Positions 50,769-59,845 of a stretch of DNA of 64,000 nucleotides are shown here, piece after piece. How positions within the stretch are numbered: position 1 is the first letter of the stretch; each line of letters opens with the position of its first letter. The stretch is from Ectorhizobium quercum (GTDB lineage Bacteria > Pseudomonadota > Alphaproteobacteria > Rhizobiales > Rhizobiaceae), in the NCBI RefSeq assembly GCF_026552795.1, contig NZ_JANFPI010000002.1, forward strand, positions 124,001 to 188,000, given 5' to 3'. Position numbers and translations under genes: made by a program. The notes beneath the pieces were generated by a model, which worked only from the letters and a program-made list of their open reading frames with translations, did not search any database and was not told where the DNA came from.

Positions 50769-51399
50769 GAAACGGATTGTTCAGCCGTTCGTCGCGGATG
50801 CGGCTTCCGGGCCCGTGGCCGCAGAGAAAGCCGACATCGTCGCCCAGCGGCAGAACCTTGTCGCGGATGGAGGCGAGAAGCTGATCGTGGTCGCCGCCCG
50901 GCAGGTCCGTCCGGCCGACGGAACCGTTGAACAGCACGTCGCCGGCATGCAGAAGCCTGTCCGCACGGTTGAAGTAGACGACGTGGCCGGGGGCGTGGCC
51001 GGGGCAATGCAGGACTTCGAACGTATGGTCGCCGAAGGAAAGCACGTCGCCTTCGTCGAGCCAGCGGTCCGGCACGACGTTGCGCAATCCGGCGATGCCG
51101 TATTTCTCCGCCTGCGTCTCGATCCGTTCGAGCAGCGGCAGGTCGTCCCTGTGCGGACCGATAATATCGATGCCGAGCTTTTCCTTCAGTTCCGCCGCGC
51201 CGCCCGCATGGTCGAGATGGCCGTGCGTGAGCCAGATAGCCTTGAGCGTGATGCCGTTCTCCTCGACGACCCGCAGAATGACGTCGACATCGCCGCCCGG
51301 ATCGACGATCACGCCTTCCTTGGTTTCGTCGTCGAAAAAGATCGTGCAGTTCTGCTGAAACGGTGTCACCGGAATGATCCCGGCCTGAAGCTTGCCCAT
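50755..51399 (-). CDS. MBL-fold metallo-hydrolase, glyoxalase II-like
   Basis: A 214-residue metallo-beta-lactamase-fold hydrolase. The metal-binding HxHxDH is LTHGHLDHAGG, with later ligands in LHCPGHAPGHVVYF and HAGDVLFNGSVGRTD. It most resembles the YcbL type of small glyoxalase II-like enzymes. The ATG at 51399 has GAGGAG upstream. The last 14 bases overlap the 3' end of the convergent transporter gene. Confidence 0.9.
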   Translation of the reverse strand: MGKLQAGIIPVTPFQQNCTIFFDDETKEGVIVDPGGDVDVILRVVEENGITLKAIWLTHGHLDHAGGAAELKEKLGIDIIGPHRDDLPLLERIETQAEKYGIAGLRNVVPDRWLDEGDVLSFGDHTFEVLHCPGHAPGHVVYFNRADRLLHAGDVLFNGSVGRTDLPGGDHDQLLASIRDKVLPLGDDVGFLCGHGPGSRIRDERLNNPFLKGL

Positions 51400-51646
51400 G
51401 AAACGCTCCTCGCGATGTGTCCATTCCATATAGGAAGAAAAGGCCGCATGGAAAACCGCCGGAGGGTAAACCCGCCGCAAAAGGTCGCGAGGAGCCGGTG
51501 AAGCGGCGGAAAACCTGAAATCAGATGTTGATTGTTCGGTTTTTTCCCGGTTAATCCAATGCCGGAAGCATCGCGCCCCTGCTGCCGCTCGTCAGGCCTT
51601 GTGCCGGAGCATGGCGCGCGGTGCGGCAATGTGAGGAATCATTCGC

Positions 51647-52132
51647 GTGACGCCACCGCCTGAGACCGGAAACGCCAGGAAAGTGCAGCCGACGCTGCCC
51701 GCCGTCGACGACGGCAGCATCGACTTCGAGCTCATCGAACTGTTCTTTTTCGCCTACCGGGATTTCACGTCCGATCCGGATGCCATCCTGGAGCGCCTCG
51801 GTTTCGGCCGCGCCCATCATCGCGTCGTCTATTTCGTCAGCCGCCAGCCGGGCATGACCATCGCCGACCTGCTGGAAACTCTCCAGATCACCAAGCAAAG
51901 TCTCGCCCGGGTCCTGAAGCAGCTCATCGACAACGGCTACATCCGCCAGATGGCCGGGCCGGAAGATCGCCGCCAGCGCCGGCTCTATCCGACGCTTTCG
52001 GGCCGCGAACTGGCACTTGCCCTGTCGGAGCCGCAGTCCCGGCGGATCGCCCGGGCAACCGCCGGAATGTCGCTGGCGGAAAAGGAGACGATCCGCCGTT
52101 TCCTCTCCGCCATGCGCGACAAGAAGGACTGA
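51647..52132 (+). CDS. MarR-family winged-helix regulator
   Basis: A 161-residue regulator starting at GTG 51647 with GAGGAATC upstream. The winged helix is MTIADLLETLQITKQSLARV and MAGPEDRRQRRLYPTLSGR is the wing. It precedes an OmpR-type response regulator gene by 31 bases. A MarR gene just before an OmpR gene matches petP-petR of Rhodobacter capsulatus, so these may be relatives; that is from memory of gene order. Confidence 0.87.
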   Translation: MTPPPETGNARKVQPTLPAVDDGSIDFELIELFFFAYRDFTSDPDAILERLGFGRAHHRVVYFVSRQPGMTIADLLETLQITKQSLARVLKQLIDNGYIRQMAGPEDRRQRRLYPTLSGRELALALSEPQSRRIARATAGMSLAEKETIRRFLSAMRDKKD

Positions 52133-52163
52133 GACCGAACCGCGCTTACACAACGAGGCAGGC

Positions 52164-52868
52164 ATGACCGCTAAGCCGATCCCCACCGATGACGCCGCCC
52201 ACCTGCTCGTGGTCGACGACGACACGCGCATCCGCAACCTGTTGAACCGCTACCTGATGGATCAGGGTTTTCGCGTGACGGTCGCGGCTGATGCCGCGGA
52301 AGCGCGCCGGAAGCTCGAAAGCCTGCATTTCGACCTGCTGATCCTCGACGTCATGATGCCGGGCGAGACCGGGCTGTCGCTGACGGAATCGCTGAAGGAC
52401 AGCCGGGGCGACATTCCCGTCATCCTGCTGACCGCCCGTTCGGAATCCGAATCGCGCATCGCCGGGCTGGAGGCCGGGGCGGAGGATTACGTCTCCAAGC
52501 CGTTCGATCCGCGCGAACTGGTGCTGCGCATCAACAACATCCTGCGCCGGGCGGCAGCCACCAACGCCCCGAAGATCGATCAGGTCATCTTCGGCCCCTT
52601 CACCTATTCGGTCGCCCGCAAGGAATTGCGCCGCGGCGCGGAATCGATCCGCCTCACCGACCGCGAACAGGAGATCATGACGCTCTTCGCGCTGCGGGCC
52701 GGCGAGACCATTCCCCGGCACGAACTCATCGGCGACGATGCGGAGGTGGGAGAGCGGACCATCGACGTCCAGATCAACCGGCTGCGGCGCAAGATCGAGG
52801 ACGACCCCGCCAATCCGGCATGGTTGCAGACGGTGCGCGGCATCGGCTACCGCCTCAACATGGACTGA
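52164..52868 (+). CDS. OmpR-family response regulator
   Basis: A 234-residue response regulator. The receiver domain has LLVVDDDTRIRNLLNRYL, the phospho-acceptor Asp in LILDVMMPGETG and Lys in VSKPFDP. The C-terminal winged helix has GERTIDVQINRLRRKIEDD and ends QTVRGIGYRLNMD. It is the middle gene of a MarR-regulator-kinase trio and is probably phosphorylated by the kinase that follows. Confidence 0.92.
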   Translation: MTAKPIPTDDAAHLLVVDDDTRIRNLLNRYLMDQGFRVTVAADAAEARRKLESLHFDLLILDVMMPGETGLSLTESLKDSRGDIPVILLTARSESESRIAGLEAGAEDYVSKPFDPRELVLRINNILRRAAATNAPKIDQVIFGPFTYSVARKELRRGAESIRLTDREQEIMTLFALRAGETIPRHELIGDDAEVGERTIDVQINRLRRKIEDDPANPAWLQTVRGIGYRLNMD

Positions 52869-53008
52869 AAGCCTGAGGAAGCGAAAAGCGATTCCCGCTC
52901 AACGGCTTGCCGCATTTTCCTGAATCTCCGTGCCAGAGACTTGAATCAGTTTGGAAAGTGTCCAACTTGGAATTGCTCTGACGGGCGCAAAGGCGAAAGG
53001 CTATCGAC

Positions 53009-54403
53009 GTGGAGTTCATCAGGCGCCTGAAGAAGTCGCTGGCCGGGCCGGCCGGGTTCCTCTCCCGGCATGTCCTCGACGCACCGGGACGCTTCATGCA
53101 CCGCCACCTGCCGTCGGGCCTCTTCGCGCGCTCGGCACTGATCATCATCGTCCCGATGCTGCTTTTGCAGATCGTCGTCGCCTTCGTCTTCATGGAGCGC
53201 CACTGGCAGCTCGTAACGCGCCGGCTCTCCGAAGCCATGACCCGCGACATCGCCACCATCATCGATCTGGTCGAGACCTTTCCGGACGACGCCATCGATG
53301 AGGAGATCGTCCGCGTCGCCCGCGTCAGGATGGACCTTTCCGTGTCCATCGAGGACCACACGGAGCTTCCGCCGCCGCGCCCCCGGCCGTTCTTCTCGAT
53401 CCTCGACGACATTCTCGCCAACGAGATCAACCGGCAGATCCGCAGGCCGTTCTGGATCGATACCGTCGGCAACAGCAACCTCGTCGAAATCCGCATCCAG
53501 CTCGACGACCGCGTGGTGCGCGTGCTGGCGCGGCGCAGCCAGACCTATGCCTCCAACACCCATATCTTCCTGGTCTGGATGGCCGGCTCGTCGATCGTCC
53601 TCCTCGTAATCGCCATTCTCTTCCTGCGCGGGCAGATCCGCCCGATCCTGACGCTTGCCCGGGCAGCCGAGAGCTTCGGCAAGGGCCAGAAACTGTCCGA
53701 GCCCTTCCGCCCGCGCGGCGCCGTCGAGATCCGCAAGGCGGGCCATGCCTTCATCCTGATGCGCGAGCGCATCGAACGGCAGATGGAGCAGCGCACGGCC
53801 ATGCTCGCGGGCGTCAGCCACGACCTGCGCACCATCCTCACCCGTTTTCGCCTGCAACTGGCGCTCGCCGGCGACATGCCCGAACTGGCCGGCATGGACA
53901 AGGATGTCGACGACATGCAGTCGATGCTCGAAGGCTACATGGCCTTTGCCCGCAACGAGGCGGAGGAGGACGTCGGCACGCTCAACCTCAGGAGCCTGTT
54001 CGACAAGCTGAAGGCGGATTGCGCGCTGGTCGACCTGCAACTGGAATGGACGCTGAGCGGCGACGAAACCGTGTCCGTCCGCCCGAATGCCTTCACCCGC
54101 CTGATGAACAACCTGATCGCCAACAGCCAGCGCTATGCCGACAAGATCCGCATCGAGGCCGTTCACAGCGCCCGGTGGCTGACGGTCATTGTCGACGATG
54201 ACGGGCCGGGCATTCCGGCCGAATCGCGCGAGGACGTCTTCAAGCCGTTCTTCCGGCTGGACGAGGCCCGCAATCTCGATACGTCTGGAACCGGCCTCGG
54301 TCTTGCCATCGCCCGCGATGTCGCCCGCAGCCACGGCGGCGACATCACCCTCGACGACAGCCCGCTGGGCGGCCTGCGCGCCTTGGTGCGGCTGCCCGCC
54401 TGA
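53009..54403 (+). CDS. EnvZ-like sensor histidine kinase
   Basis: A 464-residue membrane kinase with a GTG start at 53009. Two helices (LIIIVPMLLLQIVVAFVFME and FLVWMAGSSIVLLVIAILFL) flank a periplasmic region. A HAMP segment, the His box MLAGVSHDLRTILTRFRLQL, the N box NNLIANSQRYA and DDGPGIPAESREDVFKPFFR follow. Layout is that of EnvZ. It follows its probable partner regulator after 140 bases. Confidence 0.9.
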   Translation: MEFIRRLKKSLAGPAGFLSRHVLDAPGRFMHRHLPSGLFARSALIIIVPMLLLQIVVAFVFMERHWQLVTRRLSEAMTRDIATIIDLVETFPDDAIDEEIVRVARVRMDLSVSIEDHTELPPPRPRPFFSILDDILANEINRQIRRPFWIDTVGNSNLVEIRIQLDDRVVRVLARRSQTYASNTHIFLVWMAGSSIVLLVIAILFLRGQIRPILTLARAAESFGKGQKLSEPFRPRGAVEIRKAGHAFILMRERIERQMEQRTAMLAGVSHDLRTILTRFRLQLALAGDMPELAGMDKDVDDMQSMLEGYMAFARNEAEEDVGTLNLRSLFDKLKADCALVDLQLEWTLSGDETVSVRPNAFTRLMNNLIANSQRYADKIRIEAVHSARWLTVIVDDDGPGIPAESREDVFKPFFRLDEARNLDTSGTGLGLAIARDVARSHGGDITLDDSPLGGLRALVRLPA

Positions 54404-54436
54404 CGGGCTATGCCGGTCGGAAAAGAGACAAACGCC

Positions 54437-54778
54437 TCAGCACATCTTCCGGCCGTCCGGCACGCCGCGCTCGACGGATGCCAGCACGATGGCGCCGTTC
54501 TCGTCCTCGAAACCAAGGGTCAGGACCTCGGAGCGGAAGGGACCGATCTGGCGCGGCGGGAAATTCACGACGGCCAGAACCTGCCGACCGAGAAGGCTTT
54601 CGGGCGTATAGTGAACGGTGATCTGGGCCGAGGATTTGCGGAGGCCGATCTCCGGCCCGAAATCGATCTTCAGCTTGAAGGCCGGCTTGCGTGCTTCCGG
54701 AAAGGGCAGAACCTCGACGATGGTGCCTGTGCGAATGTCGACCTTCTCGAAATCGGCATAGGTGATTTCGTCGCTCAT
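54437..54778 (-). CDS. csaA: CsaA-type tRNA-binding-domain protein
   Basis: A 113-residue protein made of one TRBD/OB-fold domain. It begins ITYADFEKVDIRTGTIVEVL and has KLKIDFGPEIGLRKSSAQIT and VVNFPPRQIGPFRSEVLTLG. B. subtilis CsaA has chaperone-like activity in protein export. It lies 10 bases downstream of proC on the same strand and may be cotranscribed with ybjN-proC. Confidence 0.93.
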   Translation of the reverse strand: MSDEITYADFEKVDIRTGTIVEVLPFPEARKPAFKLKIDFGPEIGLRKSSAQITVHYTPESLLGRQVLAVVNFPPRQIGPFRSEVLTLGFEDENGAIVLASVERGVPDGRKMC

Positions 54779-54788
54779 CGGTTCCTCC

Positions 54789-55613
54789 TCAGACGGAAAG
54801 CTCTTCGGCGCGCTTGCGCGCGGCTTCGACGGCCTTGTCGAACAGCGGCTGCAAGCCGTCGTCCGCCATCAGGAGCGACAGCGCCGCCGCAGTCGTTCCG
54901 CCGGGAGAGGTCACGTTCTTGCGAAGCGTTGCCGCGTCATCGGGGGACTGGTGAAGCAATTCACCAGCCCCCGAGACGGTTTCCCGTGCGAGACGCATGG
55001 CGAGGTCCGCCCGCAGACCGGCTTTGCGGCCTGCTTCCGCCAGGCACTCGACGAGATAGAAGACATAGGCCGGGCCGCTGCCCGAAACGGCAGTCACGGC
55101 GTCGATCTCGGCTTCGCTGCCGACCCATTCGACGGGACCGCTGACCTTGAGAAGCGAATCGACCGCCAGACGCTGTTCCTCGCTGACACGGCTGTTGGCG
55201 AAGGCGCCGGTCACGCCGCGCCCGACCATCGCCGGCGTATTCGGCATGGCGCGCACCGTGGCGGTTTCGCCGAAGAATTCCTCGAAGGAAGCGATTGTCT
55301 TGCCAGCGGCGATGGACACCACCACCGTTTCCGGACCGACCAGCGCCGCCAGCGCCGGCGCGACGGCGGCCATGACCTGCGGCTTCACCGCCAGGAACAG
55401 AATGCCCGCCTTCACGCCTTCCGGCGGCGCGGTCACATGCTTGGCTCCGGCCCGGGACACCATGTCCACGAGCGCCTGCGACGGCAGCGGATCGAGCACG
55501 ACCACATGGGCGCCCGGCACCCCTTGCGTGAGCCAGCCGGAAAGCAGCGCGCCGCCCATATTCCCGGCGCCGACCAGAACGAGCGGTCCGGATTTGAACG
55601 ACGGAGCCGTCAT
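54789..55613 (-). CDS. proC: Pyrroline-5-carboxylate reductase
   Basis: The last enzyme of proline synthesis, reducing pyrroline-5-carboxylate with NAD(P)H. The Rossmann motif is LVLVGAGNMGGALLSGWL, and the family signature region AVSGSGPAYVFYLVECLAEA is present, as is TSPGGTTAAAL. The ATG at 55613 overlaps the stop of the upstream YbjN-domain gene (TGATG), giving 274 residues; a GTG one codon earlier is possible. Confidence 0.96.
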   Translation of the reverse strand: MTAPSFKSGPLVLVGAGNMGGALLSGWLTQGVPGAHVVVLDPLPSQALVDMVSRAGAKHVTAPPEGVKAGILFLAVKPQVMAAVAPALAALVGPETVVVSIAAGKTIASFEEFFGETATVRAMPNTPAMVGRGVTGAFANSRVSEEQRLAVDSLLKVSGPVEWVGSEAEIDAVTAVSGSGPAYVFYLVECLAEAGRKAGLRADLAMRLARETVSGAGELLHQSPDDAATLRKNVTSPGGTTAAALSLLMADDGLQPLFDKAVEAARKRAEELSV

Positions 55614-56116
55614 CACGCCTCACCCACCGTTTCGAAAAGGACGGCATCGAGCGCGCTTTTCGCCTCCATGCCCGACCAGACGACGAACTGGAAGGCCTGG
55701 AAATAGGCTTCGCAGGCATCGAGCGCGTTGGACAGCAGAACCTCGACCTGGCGGTTGGTGGGCTCGGCGCCGCCGGCCAGCAGCAGCGACTGGCGGAAGA
55801 TCACCACGTCCTCCTGCCGCCACAGGTCGAAATGCCCCATCAGCACCTGACCGTTGACGAAGGACAGGAGCCGCATGACCTCGGTCGCCCGCTGGTCCGG
55901 CACCCGGATATCGAAGGCGCAGGCCAGATGCAGGGCTTCCGCATCCTCCATCCAGGAAAAGGACACGTGGTAATCGGCCCATTTCCCCGCGACCGTCATC
56001 GCGATTTCGTCTTCCCCCGACCGCTCGAAAGACCAGTCGTTCGTCGCCGCGACGAACTCGATCATGTCGACCGGGTTGGACTGGCGGCGTTCGATTTCAA
56101 ATTCCCTAAGGCTCAT
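55613..56116 (-). CDS. YbjN-domain protein
   Basis: A 167-residue soluble protein of the YbjN family, related to type III secretion chaperone folds. It contains SWMEDAEALHLACAFDIRVP and NRQVEVLLSNALDACEAYFQ. Function is unknown. It is coupled to proC by the TGATG overlap, an arrangement I recall from other Alphaproteobacteria. Confidence 0.87.
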   Translation of the reverse strand: MSLREFEIERRQSNPVDMIEFVAATNDWSFERSGEDEIAMTVAGKWADYHVSFSWMEDAEALHLACAFDIRVPDQRATEVMRLLSFVNGQVLMGHFDLWRQEDVVIFRQSLLLAGGAEPTNRQVEVLLSNALDACEAYFQAFQFVVWSGMEAKSALDAVLFETVGEA

Positions 56117-56465
56117 GCGGCACCTTCTCGACCGGAAAGAATGCGTAGCTCGTGCGCGAACACTCGAAAAACACAGACGATTTTACCGGAAACAACACTT
56201 GCGACGATTGCCAACAGCCCTTCAGATAACGCACGCACCCTGCCTGAAGCTTTCGTTGCCGTTTCGAATCATCATTTAAAATCAGTGTATAACGGCGGAG
56301 TCGCATCGCCAGCCCCCCTTTGCCGCTTTTTGGCCCGACGGCTGTGGAAACCACTTGCCGCGCCGCCTCAGACGGAGCCTGTAACCGACTCTGGAAACTG
56401 GCTTTTTGGGGCATGTCCACAGGCGTGGAAAACGGGCCGAAAAATTTTCGGCGGGCCCCTGAAAA
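56117..56465. other. Gap between ybjN and the ubiK terminator
   Basis: About 350 bases that should hold the minus-strand promoter of ybjN-proC-csaA. An AT-rich patch near 56270-56290 (TCATTTAAAATCAGTGTATA) is the likeliest place. No gene or repeat was recognised. Confidence 0.35.
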
Positions 56466-56497
56466 CGAGAAAAGGGGAAAGGCACGAACCCTTCCCC
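56466..56497 (-). terminator. Terminator of ubiK
   Basis: On the minus strand GGGGAAGGG and CCTTTCCCC form a stem with one mismatch and a TTCGTG loop, followed by TTTTCTCGTTTT. It lies about 40 bases after the ubiK stop. Confidence 0.8.
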
Positions 56498-56534
56498 TTC
56501 CCCCGGATCGGCACGAATCCCGCTCGAGAGCGGA

Positions 56535-56792
56535 TCAGTCCTGAGCGGCGAGCCGCGCTTCCAGCGCCTCGATGCGGGCCTTGAGCGCGTCGTTCTCGTC
56601 GCGGGCCTTGACGGCCATTTCCTTCACGGCCTCGAATTCCTCGCGCTTCACGAGGTCGAGGCTATTCAGCCAGCGGTCGGCCTGGGCATGGAAAGCGGTT
56701 TCCGCTTCCTTCTTGAAGCCCTGCGCCGCGCCCGCGGCGTCGGTCATCAGCTTGGCGAATTCGTCGAAGATGCGGCTCGGTCCGGTCGTCAT
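56535..56792 (-). CDS. ubiK: Ubiquinone biosynthesis accessory factor UbiK (BMFP domain)
   Basis: An 85-residue helical protein with a C-terminal coiled coil (VKARDENDALKARIEALEAR). It begins RIFDEFAKLMTDAAGAAQGF, the BMFP/YqiC signature. In E. coli UbiK assists late hydroxylation steps of ubiquinone synthesis with UbiJ. It is divergent from lgt. Confidence 0.9.
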   Translation of the reverse strand: MTTGPSRIFDEFAKLMTDAAGAAQGFKKEAETAFHAQADRWLNSLDLVKREEFEAVKEMAVKARDENDALKARIEALEARLAAQD

Positions 56793-56955
56793 GGTCGTAG
56801 CTCCTCAATTCCTCCGCAATTCGCGGGGATTTCTACCGTTTGAGTTAGGCCCTCGCACCGGGTGATGCAAGAGTGTGCGCCGCGCATTTGCACCTTGACC
56901 GCGTCATTTCGGAACGCCATGTTCCGCCGACGAAAAACGAACGGAAACGAACGAC

Positions 56956-57789
56956 TTGCAGTCAGCAGCAGCCTTCCTCGCCATCTTGCCCTATCCCGAG
57001 ATCGACCCGATCGCCCTGTCGATCGGCCCGCTGGCCATCCGCTGGTACGGTCTCGCCTATGTCGCGGGCATCATGCTCGGCTGGCTTTATGCCCGCAGTC
57101 TCGTTGCGAAGGCGCATCTGTGGCCGGGCGGCACGGCGCCGGCCACCAGGGCGCAGATCGACGATTTCGTCGTCTGGGCCACGCTCGGTATCGTGCTCGG
57201 CGGCCGCATCGGCTACATCCTTTTCTACGATCCGGCCCCCGTCCTTGAAAATCCGCTGAGCGCCTTCGCGGTGTGGAACGGCGGCATGTCGTTCCACGGC
57301 GGTTTTCTCGGCGCCACGCTCGCGATGATTCTCTTCGCCCGCCGGCATGGCATCCGCATCTGGAGCCTGTTCGACGTCGTTGCCGCGGTTGCGCCGATCG
57401 GCCTCTTCTTCGGCCGCATCGCCAATTTCATCAACGGCGAACTGTGGGGCCGCATCAGCGATGTGCCCTGGGCGATGGTCTTCCCCACGGGCGGCCCCTT
57501 CACCCGCCATCCGAGCCAGTTGTACGAGGCGGCGCTGGAAGGGCTCGCGACCTTTCTCGTGCTGTTTGCCGCAACCCGCTTCACCGGCATTCTGAAGAAG
57601 CCCGGCTTCACCGCGGGCCTGTTCGTAAGTCTTTATGCCGCCTCGCGCATTTTCGTCGAGTTTTTTCGCGAACCGGACGAGCAGATCGGCTATCTTGCGG
57701 GGAACTGGCTGACGATGGGCATGATTCTGTCCCTGCCGATGCTCGCTGCCGGAATATGGGCAATGGCCCGCGCGAAGCACAGCGCCTGA
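56956..57789 (+). CDS. lgt: Prolipoprotein diacylglyceryl transferase
   Basis: This inner-membrane enzyme adds diacylglycerol to the lipobox Cys of prolipoproteins. The 277-residue protein has about seven helices. Signature parts are [35 protein letters not shown] and [13 protein letters not shown]. The start is TTG 56956 with GGAAACGAAC upstream. It opens a plus-strand run with the methyltransferase and PgeF genes. Confidence 0.95.
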   Translation: MQSAAAFLAILPYPEIDPIALSIGPLAIRWYGLAYVAGIMLGWLYARSLVAKAHLWPGGTAPATRAQIDDFVVWATLGIVLGGRIGYILFYDPAPVLENPLSAFAVWNGGMSFHGGFLGATLAMILFARRHGIRIWSLFDVVAAVAPIGLFFGRIANFINGELWGRISDVPWAMVFPTGGPFTRHPSQLYEAALEGLATFLVLFAATRFTGILKKPGFTAGLFVSLYAASRIFVEFFREPDEQIGYLAGNWLTMGMILSLPMLAAGIWAMARAKHSA

Positions 57790-57817
57790 ACAATCCGTAG
57801 AACGAGTCCGAGGCTTT

Positions 57818-58927
57818 TTGACTGTGACCACGCCGCTCGCCGAAAAGATCAAGAACATCGTCCGGGTCAACGGTCCGATCAGCGTGACCGACTATTTCGC
57901 ACTCTGCCTGGCCGACCCGGAATACGGCTACTACAAGACCCGCGATCCTTTCGGCCGCGCCGGCGATTTCGTCACCGCGCCGGAAATCAGCCAGTTGTTC
58001 GGCGAAATGCTGGGCATCTTCTTCGTTCACGCCTGGCAGCGCCACGGCTCACCGGAGCACGTCCGCCTGGTGGAGATCGGGCCCGGCCGCGGCACGATGA
58101 TGGCCGACATGCTGCGGGTCGTCTCGCGGCTGGCACCGGAGCTTTACACCGGCACGACCGTGCATATGGTCGAGACCAGCGAAAGGCTGCGCGACATCCA
58201 GCGCGAGGCGTTGCAGCCGCATCAGGGCCGCGTGAGCTGGCACGGTGGCTTCGACGAGGTTCCCGAGGGCTTCACGCTGATTGCCGCCAACGAACTGTTC
58301 GACGCCATCCCGATCCGCCAATTCGTCAGGACGGCGACCGGTTTCCGCGAACGGCTCGTCGGGCTGGGCGCCGACGATGAACTCGCCTTCGTCACCGGCC
58401 CCGCAGGCATCGATCCCGATCTTCTGCCGCCCGGCTCCACGCCGCCGGAAGGCGCGATCTTCGAGATCGCCCCGGCCCGCGCCGCCGTCATGCAGGCGAT
58501 CTGCGAGCGGCTGCGCACTTTCGGCGGAACCGCGCTCATCATCGACTACGGCCACACCGTCACCGGCTACGGCGACACGCTTCAGGCCGTGCTGAAGCAC
58601 GAATACGATCCGCCGCTCGCCCATCCCGGCGAGGCCGACCTGACCAGCCATGTGGATTTCGAGAGCCTTGCCGCCGTCGCCTTGGCCTGCGGACTGCATA
58701 TCAACGGCTGCGTGCCGCAGGGTGACTTCCTGCTCGGCCTCGGCATTCTGGAGCGGGCCGGCGCGCTCGGCCGCGGCAAGGACGCGATCACGCAGGAGGA
58801 AATCACCGCCGCCGTCGAGCGGCTGGCCGGCACCGGCCAGGGACGCATGGGCGAACTCTTCAAGGTGCTTGCCGTGTCCAGCCCGGACGTGGATATCGCC
58901 CCTTTCCGCCGCGCGCTCGGCGACTGA
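57818..58927 (+). CDS. SAM-dependent methyltransferase, NDUFAF7/MidA family
   Basis: A 369-residue protein of the MidA/NDUFAF7 family. The family start is clear (MTDYF-like GPISVTDYFALCLADPEYGY) and the SAM site is VRLVEIGPGRGTMMADMLRV. The human relative dimethylates an Arg of a complex I subunit. TTG 57818 (GAGGC upstream) or the GTG two codons later is the start. The gene lies 28 bases after lgt and 15 bases before pgeF. Confidence 0.92.
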   Translation: MTVTTPLAEKIKNIVRVNGPISVTDYFALCLADPEYGYYKTRDPFGRAGDFVTAPEISQLFGEMLGIFFVHAWQRHGSPEHVRLVEIGPGRGTMMADMLRVVSRLAPELYTGTTVHMVETSERLRDIQREALQPHQGRVSWHGGFDEVPEGFTLIAANELFDAIPIRQFVRTATGFRERLVGLGADDELAFVTGPAGIDPDLLPPGSTPPEGAIFEIAPARAAVMQAICERLRTFGGTALIIDYGHTVTGYGDTLQAVLKHEYDPPLAHPGEADLTSHVDFESLAAVALACGLHINGCVPQGDFLLGLGILERAGALGRGKDAITQEEITAAVERLAGTGQGRMGELFKVLAVSSPDVDIAPFRRALGD

Positions 58928-58942
58928 ATCGGAGAAACCGCC

Positions 58943-59737
58943 ATGCAGACCGACGACCGCCCGGAGCCGATCGAAAGCACGCTTCTCAGCGACCGGGCCG
59001 GCCACCGGATACGCCACGGCTTCTTCACCCGCAAGGGCGGCGTTTCGGAGGGCATCTACCGCGGCCTGAATGTCGGCATCGGCTCGAACGACGCCCGCGA
59101 CGCCGTGCATGAGAACCGCACCCGCGTCGCCCGCTGGTTCGGCCAGCCGCTCGAGCGTCTGGCGACCGTGCATCAGGTCCATTCGCCGGACGTACAGGTG
59201 ATCGGCGCGGGCTGGAACGGCGAGCGCGCGAAGGCCGATGCGCTGGTGACGTCGGAGCCGGGCTATGTCCTTGGCGTGCTGAGCGCCGATTGCGGGCCCA
59301 TCCTGTTCGCCGATGCCGAAAACGGCGTGATCGGCGCCGCCCATGCCGGCTGGAAAGGCGCCCTGACCGGCGTCCTCGAAAGCACGATCGAAGCGATGAT
59401 CCGGCTCGGTGCGCGGCGCGAGGCGATCGCCGCCTGCCTCGGACCGTCGATCAGCGGCGCAAGCTATGAGGTCGGCCCGGAATTCGTCGACCGTTTCGTG
59501 GCGGCGGACCCGGATTACGCCGCCTTCTTCACGCCGTCCGGAAAGCCGGGACACGCCATGTTCGACCTGCCGGGCCTGACGCTCCTGCGCCTTCGCCGCG
59601 CCGGCGTCGTGGCGGCGAGCCTTGGCCTCTGCACCTATCCCGACAGCGAGCGCTTCTTCTCCTACCGCCGCACGACTCATGCGGGCGAACCGGACTACGG
59701 CCGGCAGATTTCCGCCATCGCACTGATGGAAGCATGA
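58943..59737 (+). CDS. pgeF: Peptidoglycan editing factor PgeF (polyphenol oxidase/laccase-domain family)
   Basis: A 264-residue cytosolic protein of the YfiH/LACC1 family. Conserved parts are GFFTRKGGVSEGIYRGLNVG, VHQVHSPDVQVI, SADCGPILFADAENGVIGAA followed by HAGWKGAL, and ACLGPSISGASYEVGPEF. The Cys and His residues form the metal/catalytic site. In E. coli PgeF removes wrongly incorporated residues from peptidoglycan precursors. It is cotranscribed with the methyltransferase gene. Confidence 0.94.
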   Translation: MQTDDRPEPIESTLLSDRAGHRIRHGFFTRKGGVSEGIYRGLNVGIGSNDARDAVHENRTRVARWFGQPLERLATVHQVHSPDVQVIGAGWNGERAKADALVTSEPGYVLGVLSADCGPILFADAENGVIGAAHAGWKGALTGVLESTIEAMIRLGARREAIAACLGPSISGASYEVGPEFVDRFVAADPDYAAFFTPSGKPGHAMFDLPGLTLLRLRRAGVVAASLGLCTYPDSERFFSYRRTTHAGEPDYGRQISAIALMEA

Positions 59738-59845
59738 GCCCTCCCCCTGAAACAAAAGGGGAAATTGCCGCAATTGACACGCCGCCACGCAGGCCCATAA
59801 GGTCCGGTTCGACGGGTTTTCCATCGAACAGGGAGGACTGGCACG

